Of a stretch of DNA of 64,000 nt, positions 52,001 to 62,200 are shown piece by piece. Origin of the DNA: Dromaius novaehollandiae (taxonomy: Eukaryota > Chordata > Aves > Casuariiformes > Dromaiidae); the NCBI RefSeq assembly GCF_036370855.1, contig NC_088111.1, forward strand, positions 17,209,501 through 17,273,500, written 5' to 3'. The notes below the pieces were generated by a model that did not search any database, was not told where the DNA came from, and was given only the letters and a program-made list of their open reading frames with translations. The position numbers were made by a program, and so were the translations under genes. Position 1 is the stretch's first letter. Each line of letters begins with the position of its first letter.

Positions 52001-54117
52001 AGATGTCCTCCGTATCTCCACTGGAAAAAGAACAATCATTAGTGTTTTTTACATCCCAAACCTTTCACAAATGCTACACCAGCTTCAGTGCTAAGAATGT
52101 ACCCAGTTATATAGATTCCCAGAACCCTAGCTCATTTGTAATATGCTTCCTCAGTTGAAGTCTGTCTTGTCAGCTGTGACGTAAGGTCACCTAATCTGCT
52201 TCAAGAACACAAACTTTGGAAACAGAGGCATTAGCAAGAGTTTTCCTCATTGTGAAGGAAAGAGCCCTCTGCACTGAGGAGTAATCAGTTTCCATTATTT
52301 CTTCTTTTTCAGGTAAAAATTTTGAAGACACCTCTGGAGGAGCAGACCAAAAGCATCTGCTAAGGAGAATTAAGAGAAGGGAGAAGTTGTTTGCAGGTAA
52401 AAATAGTGGAAGTATTTAAAGGAGAGGGATTTTTGCAAAGCTTTGTTCCGATTAGCGCTGAACAATTGCTGCACAAACTTATCAGTAGTATAAGTCAAAC
52501 CCATTGTTACCAAGGTAATTCTAACTTCTTTTTCTTACATATAAGTGGTTTTCTTTTCTCTGTAGGAAGGTTTGCAGAAATAGAAGGTGTCACAAATGCT
52601 TGCATGATCCTGAAATAGTCTCCAAGATTTTTATCAGGCAGGAATCTTTCTATTAGGTAATAGTAACTTCAAAGTTTAGAGGGAAATCTTACAGCATGAG
52701 TGCAGAATGAGAACTCAGATCTGTGCCTGCACTGAACAAATCAGCAAAATCAGGCTGAAATGGGATTGGAAAAAATATTCTGAATAACAATGCCATGGAG
52801 CAGCAAGGGCCAGTTGTTTCCTAAGGGAAGGCAAGCCAAGGGTGACCGAGGGAGCAGCACAGCCCAGGTAATGAGCTCACCAACAAGGCACCATCCCATA
52901 GCAACCTGAGCCAGGAGAGCAGAGCAGGGTGGTGACAGGAATGGGTCCTACCAACAGTTCCAGTGATCATCAAACAAAGCAAGGCAACAAATCCAAGGTC
53001 AATCCAGGAGATCCAAACAACAATTCCAGAGCTAGACTAGAAACAGGGATACCTACAACATAGCTCAAGCAAGAACTGAAGACCCAGGCCTGAGCTTAAA
53101 TGAGATGCATGGGCTGGGTGTGATAAGGGGGAGGAGGGGGGGTGGAGGTGCCAGGTGAAGCCAGTCAGAGAAATTAAGGCCTATTGGTACACTCAGGGTC
53201 CTGACCAACAAGTATTTACAAGCACCAGGTCCATTTGCATTTAACTTGTTAATGTAAAAATTGGCTAAATTTCACATTTATCAGTTTGACCATATTATCA
53301 TCTTACCATGTATCAATATAGCCTTACAAAAAAGAAAGTGCTTCTGAAAGACAATGAATACAGCATTTGTAGAATAAAACACTTGAACAAACGCTGCCTA
53401 CATTATCCAAAGCAGCCTGTTTAAAGTAGTTGGAGAACTAATATTCATTATCATCCATGAAATGAGTCAGATGTCTTCCTATCTGAGTTCTTAAGCAGGA
53501 TGCCTAGCACTAGGGAAACTCAGAAATCCTAAAATTCTTTTATCTTCAGCTCATATGGGAACTCCCATATTGATCTATCTGGCTGTCCATGTTTCTGATC
53601 TTTGGAAATGCAGAAGTCTTGCATTGAGGGATAGCAACTGAAGCTATTCTTACTGTGATAGACTGATTCATATAAAGAAATAAAAAGTTTTTCATTATAT
53701 GAAGGGTAGATGTTTTTCTTCAGTGGCTCTCAAAGTACTTTCAAAACATTTCTATAGACTTGCAATGTTCCTGTTAGGTAGAAGAATCTTATCTCAATAG
53801 CTGGGTAAAGTAGAGCACAGAGAGTATTTTATTCAAGGTCAAATGATGAGCCCAAGGTCACACAAATCTTGGGGCAAAGCTGAGCGTAAAATCTAGTTGG
53901 AGTTCTGACTCCCAATTCAGTTTTACCATTTGATCTCCCTAACTAAACACTATTGTAGCCTTAAAAATGCATACGGATTTAAAATCAGGAATACAGATCA
54001 TCACCTATGCAAGCCACGTAATGACATTCAGTGACTTTCTCCACAGATGGATGCTCCTCTCATAACACGGCTGTTGCAGTAGGAGCGCTTGGGGGGTTCC
54101 TGTACTATTACTGCTGA
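46084..54117 (+). CDS. C16orf89: C16orf89 homologue: secreted protein (UPF0764), function unknown
   Basis: Eight exons: 46084-46258, 48506-48655, 49221-49371, 49558-49675, 51177-51312, 51774-51878, 52313-52396 and 54047-54117. They join in phase to 329 codons plus TGA, somewhat shorter than I recall for the human protein. The start chosen is the ATG at 46084 because it opens a clear signal peptide (MSYALLLLLLSLSEPS). Conserved blocks: GYLRGTLEKW (from 59), GPHFWVFPRLWNQTDPLLAY (115 onward, exon 3), the cysteine-bearing IMTKPGCSDYSLSHQLFYFL (exon 4), and MFCGMSGFSDFYKLRWLEA (from 245, exon 6). There is a basic RRIKRREK stretch in exon 7 and a Gly/Tyr-rich tail ending YYYC. The human protein is described as secreted and thyroid-enriched; its molecular role is undefined. 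It lies head-to-head with ALG1 and in tandem with NAGPA, as in human. Confidence 0.92.
52745..53160. repeat. CAAGG/CCAG-rich segment in C16orf89 intron 7, unclassified
   Basis: Purine-rich text with many near-repeats of words like 'caagg', 'ccaggag' and 'caacaa', ending in a G-rich run (about 53127-53150). It stands out from the AT-rich intron and resembles the inner part of some interspersed repeats, but I cannot assign a family. Confidence 0.25.
53720..53935 (+). repeat. Possible ancient MIR/CR1-L3-like fragment
   Basis: The phrases 'tctcaaagtactttcaaaac', 'atgagcccaaggtcacacaa' and 'agttctgactcccaattcag' occur in the order typical of MIR/L3-related amniote repeats. It lies in the last intron of C16orf89. 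Confidence 0.45.
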
Positions 54118-57100
54118 CAAGGATGGTGCATTACAGCCTGTCAACTGGGAATGCCACTTCCACACAGAGGTGATTAACTGGCCCTTGAATAATACCAGTG
54201 CTCACTCCAGAGTGAAATGACTTTAAAGCACAATCTTCTCTTGTAACACAAGGAGCAGCCTCACATTGGGAGCCAGTTTTTAATTATAGCAATACTGGAT
54301 AGTCCTGCTCAATGCTGTTTTTACTAACAAGTTTCAGAGTATCCCAGAGGGTCAGAGATTGTTTCAGCGCAGCCCTATTACCACTGACCACATACATTTT
54401 TCTCTAGCTCAAATTCCACTATTTCCAAAGAGATCTTCAACTTTATTGGAACTGGATTAATATCTTGGTCATTTCTGTGATATCTCTCAATTTGCTGTCT
54501 CAAGCCTTCATCCTGCCAGGTAATAAATACCTTCAACACCTGCATTCCACTGGGTGCTACTATATACACATAACAAGCAATTTCCAACTATTTTGAGTTT
54601 GCTGATACCTATTTTCTGGTGGAAATGCAGATGTCAAGAGCAAACAGATGCCTCCTGACACAAACATTTACATTATTGCCTTGCCAACACCCTATGGAAA
54701 TAATTGATGAACCCTAGGGTGAAAATCATTAAGTTAGAGCCTTTTTTTCACGAGGTCGAAGCTCTGTTAGTTGCATTGACCATGAATGAAATAAAATGTG
54801 TCACAGAGTACAAAGAACAAATGGTATTTCTTCGCTACAGATAGACATGAATAAAGGATGCTCTTCCACCGACCCTGATGGCCACCCAATCTGAATGTTG
54901 CCATCGTGGTACTCCGGTTATTTTGCAAAATTTTTCTTTCTTTTACCAATATTACAAAAACAAATGTTAGATATTCAGCTTCCACTATAATTCAATTCTC
55001 CATATTGCTTACCACCAAATTTGTAGTAGCAATAAAACCTCTTATACCATGCAACTAATTAGATGTGTGGGCATATTGGCTCAACATGATAGTAAAGCCT
55101 TGAATGTTTGCTCAAAGATCCGTTTTGGAATGAATCTTTTTCTAATTAGAGAAACAAAGACCCAAGTCTTTTCAAGGGAAGACAGCTGGCCCTGATCCCT
55201 AAGCTACCCTTACACATAACCCCTGGCATTGTCAGACACATCTATGCAAACTTGTAGGAGATCTGTGCTTTTGGGATCTCTTGTTTCATTCTCACCTAGT
55301 ATCTGACAGCTACTTGCTTATGGTAGTATATTCACTTAATGCAAAAGGGAAATTGCTTTTCATATTTACTTCCTTGAATAGAGTGCAAATATGATGTCCT
55401 GTGATGGCATCAATGACTGATTGTTTCCTGGAGGCATAACACTGCTAATTCCATATATTTGTATTTTCTGTCAGGTTATTAAATTACTCAAAATTACTTA
55501 AATTTTTATTAGCTTTATAGAAATAGTGATGTGAGTTTATATATGTAAAGTTGCAGTGTCTATTAGTTCTTTTGGCCTATCTAGTCTTCAGAGCACTTGG
55601 CTTCAGAAAGATAAATATGGTATAGTCATCACTTATATCTGAAGTTCTGAAAATAGGAATAGAGCAATGAATGGATTTACAAGAGATGCATTTTGTGAGC
55701 GAACTGATTTCTGCATGTAAAATTCTTCATATTTGTTGAATAACAATTAAAATTTTTGGAATGCTCTTCCCCCCTTTACTTCCTGTGCCATTTCAGGAAG
55801 TTTGGAAATGCGTTTTGCATTTTTTTTTTTTCTGGAAACTGTCTACTGAAACTTAGCGGGTCAAAGTCTAGCCCCAGCACCAGTTCCCTAAGGCTGTTTG
55901 GCTTAGATAGTCAGTTTGTGTGCATCCCAGCAATACTTGCTTTCAGGAGCAGCACTGAGTTAGCAGATTTCTCTTCCAAGTCACTTGGAGATACTCTACT
56001 TCTGGAAAGACCGGTTCTCCTTTTAATTCCTTTGTCATCCATGTTAATGTCTCAGGGTGTTTGCCAAAGCAGAATGACCAGTTAGCCGCTGTGCTAGTCA
56101 CTGGGTTACACTGCAGAGCTTTTAAAAAAACAAGCTGCTACAAGCTTTTGAGTCATGTCTGTTCCTGTGAGCATTATGAAACATGTTCTCCCTGACAGAC
56201 AGACACTGCATACTAATTCCTAGATCAATACAAGGCTGTTGGGAGTGTAGGCACTTAGCATCCACCTCAGTATTCCTCCCCTTGACAAATTGCTGTGGGT
56301 GCAGTACGTAGAGACATGGAAGCCTAAATCCTTCTGATTAGTGGAACTTCACTATTCTAGAAATCACAAGTCTCAAGTTAACCACACAAAAGCCTGCTGC
56401 CACCTTGGCTATTCTTACTGCCACGTAAGAATATTTGTAGTACAAGCCTTTTCAAAATTGTTTTATGTTTTTTTAAGTTGCACTGAAAAAACTCAAAATG
56501 GAGTAGCTCAATAACAGGTATTTGCACCAACCACACCTGCAGTGCAGGGGTACAGACTAGCAGTAGTCATAAAAACAATATGATTTCAAAGGGTGCAGAC
56601 TACTGAGGCTCTGCTGTATTTTAGTGTAATAAATTACCGCCATTTTTTAACAGCAAGTAATTTACTTCTTGTATTTGTTCTCCTGTTTGTTCAGATTCTA
56701 AAGAACAGTCCCAGATGCTCTGCTACAGGGGTGCTGAAAAGAGACAATCACAGAATAAGCTCCACTTGGAAGCAGTTCTAGGTAGTCTGAAATGCTATTG
56801 AAGGTAGCCTAGCACAGAGCCCACAGCCTGTCTTAATACTGCGGAGAATCTTCTGTGCCTTGCTCAGTGCAGTGAACATGAAAAGACTGTAGTCTTTCAA
56901 AGGTAGGACTCCCAGCCTCAAGCCAAATGTTCCCCTCTAGACCACCAAGCTGCAAAATATGAGATTCATTTTATTCTGCTTAGTACATGTGGCATGTGAT
57001 CTGTATGGCTGCCTAACCAGATCCAAAATCAGCCATTCTCCACTTTATATTAAGACTACAGCTAGCAGTGGACAAAACCATAGTACTGAATTTTCTTCAC

Positions 57101-58600
57101 CAATTTTTGCAACCTCAGCCTTCCTTCTTGAAGGGAAATTGGGGTGACCCTTCTAAAAATGCCCCTTTCTCCACCCATAGTATCTTCTACCAGTCCAGAC
57201 TCTGTACTTTTCTTTCAGTTTCTGCCTTTTAATCTCACTAACTGTTTTTTATCAGCTTAATTCATTTTCTCCCCACCCTGACCCAATAAGAAATCCCTAA
57301 GGCAAGTATGAAGGTAAAAAGAAGTGACACAGGAGCAGTTCTTAACTGACTACCCAAAGACAGTTTCTCCTGGCAGATTTGTGTTGGTTAGACATATTTT
57401 CAGACAGGTAGAGGTATATCCTACAGAAATAAATTGTAGTCTTCCATCCAGTTTTACATATGTGGCTGTAGAAGAGGAAGAAGGGAGACTGGTGAATCAG
57501 AAAGAGAAGAGCCAATATATCTGGCTTATGAGAGTCTCAAAAGTTCTCACAGACAAACTACTTGCTTTCATTCTAGTTTGTATGAGGTTTCTGTTCCCTG
57601 TGGATTTCCAAAGGCAGCTTTTGGCCTGTGGCTTTTACACTTTACATTGTGACAATAGCCCCTCTTATAAGCTAAGCAAAAGACTGGGTGAGTTTGGTTT
57701 TTGGTTTGAAGCTTTCTTATGAAGCACTTACTACAGGATGTTCCCTGTGAAAGGTTTAGGGTATTTGTGTCCAGAGACGACGTGTGGTTGAGCATGAGAA
57801 AATGCACGGTCATGAATGAACCCCCAGAGCACTCTGCTTGCTACCTCATGTGGAGCTGAGTTTAGACCATTAAAGCCACACTGCTAGGCCACCATGGAGT
57901 TTCACCTGGGCAGCTCTGTTTCCAGCCTGAAACACAAGCAGGGCACATGCAGCCGTCCATTCTGTGAGTGTAAATGAAAGCACAGGCATGATAATCCATT
58001 TGCTAAGATTGTTTCATGGACTGGTTTGTGCTAAAGAAGTTGTCTGGTCTACTTCTAAAATAAAAGTGTAGTTTTCCACCAACCAGTACCTGAGCAGCAC
58101 ACTTACCTGTTCCAGGTACACATATACTGGGAGAGCTGGGGCATTAGCCACGTAGCACTGGCCAAGGAAACACTGGCTTCTGCCACTTATACTATGACCT
58201 CGGGCACCTGGCTCTGCAACCCCAGCTTCCCCCATTCACACATGTGATACCTGTCCTTGTGCAACATTGTGTACAGGACCAAATACCCCAAAATAAGGAA
58301 ACCACTAACTGAACTCATCATCAACATCAGACAGCCTGAACAGACTAAACACACATAAACATACCTCACCTCAGGCAAATGTAATGAACCGTTTTACAGT
58401 AAGAATGGGGACTTCACAGTGCTTCCTCCTTTAACCACCCCTCCCAAACCCAGTCACTTAGCAGCTCAAAGAAAACAGAGGCAATGCAGCTCAGCAGTAT
58501 GCTTGGTTTTTTTCAATCAAAATATGAAACGTCTCTATTTTAAGCAACTGATTTGTATGCAGGGAATGAAAAGAAATAGGTTAATCACATCCCTCATCCG
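54118..58600. other. Intergenic region, C16orf89 to NAGPA
   Basis: Probably starts with the C16orf89 3' UTR. AT-rich, with no recognised exon. The longest plus-strand frames (55756-56085 and 57324-57722, 109 and 132 codons) show no family motif and have no convincing splice context. Confidence 0.55.
54522..54527 (+). terminator. Candidate poly(A) signal, C16orf89
   Basis: AATAAA about 405 bases after the stop codon. Other AATAAA copies occur at 55031 and nearby, so the true site is uncertain. Confidence 0.35.
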
Positions 58601-59151
58601 GAGAGCACAGGAGCATCTGCGGCCGGGCTGGCACCGGCGAGCGTCCCTCCGCATTCACAGATGTCAGAAATCTGTGGCAGCAGCCGGCCTGCAGGGGCAA
58701 CAGGGCCGGGATTTTATTGTCGGCCGCGTGAGCCAGGGAGCAGACGGCACTCCTGAGAGATCCATTTCATTTACAGCATAAAAAATTCAGGACATTTTAT
58801 TTCCAACGTAATGACATGCTGGCGGCATTTCCCTCAGCGACAGGCACAGTGCAGAGCGGTGAAGCACTGAAACGAGCTCCGCAGAGGGCCCTGGCATCGC
58901 TTTGGAAAGCAGTCCCCAACCCTGGAGGCCGGTGGTAAAAGAGGGTCCTGCGTGGGCCCAGAGGCGCCCGCGGGCACCCTGCCCCGGGGCCGCCCGGCGC
59001 CGCATCCCTCCTGCCCCTGCTGGGGCCCCTGCCGGCGCCACCGGGCGCGTCCTGCCCCTGCGGGGCCGCCACCGCCTGTCCTGAGGGAACGAACCAAGGC
59101 GGGACGCGGCCCGAGCTATCCCTCCCCCCGCCCCGAGCCGCCGGCCGCGGG

Positions 59152-59188
59152 TAACGGCTGTAACCGCCGCAGGTAACGGCTGTAACGG
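59152..59188 (+). promoter_or_regulatory. Four MYB-type sites in a 37-base cluster
   Basis: TAACGG at 59152, TAACCG at 59161, TAACGG at 59174 and TAACGG at 59183 each fit the MYB half-site YAACNG. They arise from two copies of the 15-base unit GGTAACGGCTGTAAC (59150-59164 and 59172-59186), 60-96 bases before the start codon. Confidence 0.55.
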
Positions 59189-59228
59189 CACCGGGCGGCA
59201 GAGGGCGCGCTGCGCCGCGGCCGCGCGC

Positions 59229-59234
59229 CACGTG
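59229..59234 (+). promoter_or_regulatory. CACGTG E-box just upstream of NAGPA
   Basis: A palindromic CACGTG in the context CCACGTGAG, 13 bases before the ATG. It partly fits the TFEB/TFE3 CLEAR motif (GTCACGTGAC), which is common in lysosomal genes; USF or MYC/MAX binding is equally possible. Confidence 0.45.
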
Positions 59235-59243
59235 AGCGCCCGC

Positions 59244-59255
59244 CAAGATGGCGGC
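59244..59255 (+). promoter_or_regulatory. TISU element / YY1 site at the NAGPA start codon
   Basis: CAAGATGGCGGC is a perfect match to SAASATGGCGGC, with the NAGPA ATG inside it. This predicts a very short 5' UTR and YY1-driven transcription. The same 12 bases occur at the ALG1 start. Confidence 0.8.
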
Positions 59256-62200
59256 GTGCGCGGCGGCGGTGGCGGCGGGGGGCGCGGCCGGGCGGCGGCG
59301 GGCGGCGGCTCCGCGGGCGGTGGTGGCCGCCGCCCTGGCGGCGCTGGGCTGGCTGCAGGCGGCGCGCGGCGCCGGGTGAGTGCGGCGAGCCCAGGCGGGG
59401 CGGCCGCGCCCCGGGCAGGGGCAGAGGCAGAGGCAGGGGCAGGGGCGCCGCGGGGAGCGGCTCCCCCGGGCTGCGCGCGGGCGGGGGAGGACGGCGCGGA
59501 GGCCGCCGCCGCCCGCCAGGTGCCTTGGCCACGTCCGAGCTTCCGCGCCGAGAAGCCGCCGGCGCCGGGCGGCCCCGCGGCCTGGGGACGGTGCCTGCCG
59601 GGCGGCGCGGCCCTGGGCGGGCACGGCCTGGTGCGCCGCGCTGCTGCGTGAGAGCTGGCACTAAGTCACCCGCTCTTCTCCTTCCAGGGATCCCTTGAAC
59701 GACGATTTGTTACGGCCGTACTTCCCCTCCCGCCACGGCCCGCGGCACCACCACAGGTACGTCAGAGACTGTCAGCCCATCAAGCACGGCAACATGACGT
59801 ACGAGTCCTGGCCCGGCGACGAGAGGACAGATGTTCCCGTGGCTACTACACGAACGTTTGTTTCTTACGTCCCCGCTGCGGGTGAGAATCGCAAAGTGGT
59901 CTACGGCCACTTCACTTTTGTGAGAAACCCCCTGAGAACTGTCTCTGTGTTAGAGCCCGGTGGCACAGGAGGCTGCCAAGCTCACCGCAGAGTCCCCGTG
60001 GAAGAGACCGCACAGCTTGGGAAGTGTCTGGTGGCCCAAAATGGCGGGTACTTTGACATGGGAACGGGGGAGTGTCTTGGGAACGTTGTGAGTGATGGAA
60101 GGCTGGTGAGAAATGCCAGAGGCCTGCAAAACGCTCAGTTCGGCATCCGGAAGGATGGCACCATGGTGTTCGGGTAAGAACGTGGGTAGCGTTTTGAGAG
60201 TGCTCTTCTCCCTCTCTGAAGACTAGTAGGAATCTCTAAGGCAGGAAGCACTGCCTCCATGGCCTCTCCTGGTTAGAGCACCAGGATGGCTTAATCTTTT
60301 AAATTAGAGATGTCCTACCTGAAACCCATTGAGGTATTTCTCTGCCTTTTGGCTTTCTTTCCTGGGATGAAAATAAGCTAGATAAATTACTCTGATCCTC
60401 TCTAGATACTTAGGCTCCTGGTTCTCCTTCCCCACCATGCTGCAGCTATGCTTGATTGTGGTTGAAGGGGGAGAGGTGTCTGTCCTGCCCCACAGAGAAA
60501 AGAAGCAGAGAAGGGACTAAACAGCTGCTCTGGCTACAGCACAGAATCACCAAGGTTGGAAGGAACCTCTGGATGTCTGCAGTCCACCCTTCCTGCTCAG
60601 AGTCCCTGCTCCAGAGCTCAGGGCCAACTGGAGCAGGGTGCTCAGGCCCTTGTCCAGTCAGGTTTTGAGCATCTCCAAGGATGGAGGCTCCACAACCTCT
60701 CTGTACAACCTGTTCCAATGTTTGACCACCCCCACAGTAAATTTTTTTTTTTTATTTTTATTTTAAAGTAGAAATCCAGACATCTCCTGAATTGCTTGTG
60801 CCCCACTGTGTTGCCCTTCTAGCAGATATCAGAGTGGTTAAAATCCCCCTTGAGTACCAGGGCCTGTGAGCGTGAAGCTTCTTCCAGTTGTTTGGAGAAG
60901 GCTTGATCTACTACTTCCTGATCAGGTGGTCTCTGGCAGATACCCACCAGCCCGCATTGGTCTGCCCTCTGTTCCTAACCTGCAAGGTCTCCACTGGCTT
61001 ATCTGTCCCAAAGCAGAACTCCATGGATTCCCAACTACTTCTCCATGTAAAGGGCAGCCTCTATCCTTCCCAAAGAGCCTGTATCCATCCATTGCAGCAG
61101 CCCCGTCGTATGAGCTATCCCACCACATCTACATGATCCCAGTGAGGTCGTAGCCCTGCAACTGCACACAGACCTTTAATTCAGGCTGTTGGCTACCCAT
61201 GCTGTGTGTTACTGTACAGGCACTTCAGATAGGCACCTACTCACGCTGATTTCCCAGTGAGAGCTTCCCCCGTAAGTTCTCTCAGCACTTCCTTGTTTGC
61301 TACATATGCTTGAGGCAGCCCCCCTTCTGCCCACTTTCTTTTTTGGAGGGGGCAGGGGAAAGCAGGCAGATTTCAAGGTCTCTTGTCAACATTACCCTGC
61401 AGCCTTTGCTTGCCAACCCGGTCTACCACTTCCATGCTTGACTGTGGGCCATCATCCCCCTACCCTGTCATTCCAAGTTTAGAGCTGCCCTCACCAAGTT
61501 GGCCAGCCTGTTTTCAAAGATACTTTTGCCTCACTTAATCAAATGGATGCCATCTCTCCCCATCAGCCCTCAGGAAGGGTCCCATGGTTGCAAAAGCCAA
61601 TTTTCTGTTGTCAACACCAGCTGCACAATCAGGTATTGACCCACAGGATCCATCCGCTACTCCTCAAGCGCTTCCCCCTCACCATCAGGACTGAGGAAAA
61701 ATCTACCTGGCCCGCCATGCCCTTGCCTATAGCCCCCCGAGTCATGTGACTACTGTTGATATGCTGCAGGTCTCCCCTGGCAGTATGGTTGGTATTCACA
61801 TGGAGAAGCAGCAGGGGGTAACAGCCTGAGGGCTGGAAAAGCCTCAGCAGTGTCTCTACAACATCCTCAGTCTGAGCTCCAGCAAGCAGCAAACCTGCCT
61901 GCACAGGTAGCATATGGGGGGCCTGTGTCCCTCGCAGCAGGGAGTCTCCACAATCACTCACCACTTCCTCTGGTGCTGCTGCATGGTTCAGGCTCAGCTG
62001 GTGCAGATGCTTCCTTTGACAGAGCTTCCAGCCCCTTGGAGGCTTCCAGGGCACTGAACTTACTCTAGGGGCAGATCTTCAGGTGGAGGAAGAGCTGCTC
62101 TCCTGGTGCCAGAACTCTCAATCTTGCAGCCTTCATCAGCACCGGAGCTTCCATTTGTCACTGGAGTGAACGGAGATTCTCGCTGCTCCTCCTGGGCAGC

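Larger units (their letters stand above)
58610..59690 (+). promoter_or_regulatory. CpG island, NAGPA promoter, exon 1 and intron 1
   Basis: A long CpG-dense block that starts about 640 bases before the NAGPA start codon and runs to the exon 2 acceptor. No TATA box. It holds a cluster of MYB-type sites, a CACGTG E-box and a TISU element, listed separately. Confidence 0.8.

Noticed and set aside
52391-52618. 75-codon frame in C16orf89 intron 7 with an internal TGTAG-flanked segment ending at 52617
   Set aside because: It would end the protein early. Exon 8 at 54047 joins in phase and keeps family-like sequence, so the frame is treated as intron read-through.
57324-57722. 132-codon plus-strand ORF between C16orf89 and NAGPA
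   Set aside because: No recognisable domain or splice partner and ordinary AT-rich composition.
58797-59661. 181- and 275-codon minus-strand ORFs over the NAGPA promoter
   Set aside because: Arg/Ala/Pro-rich translations of a CpG island, antisense to NAGPA exon 1, with no family features.
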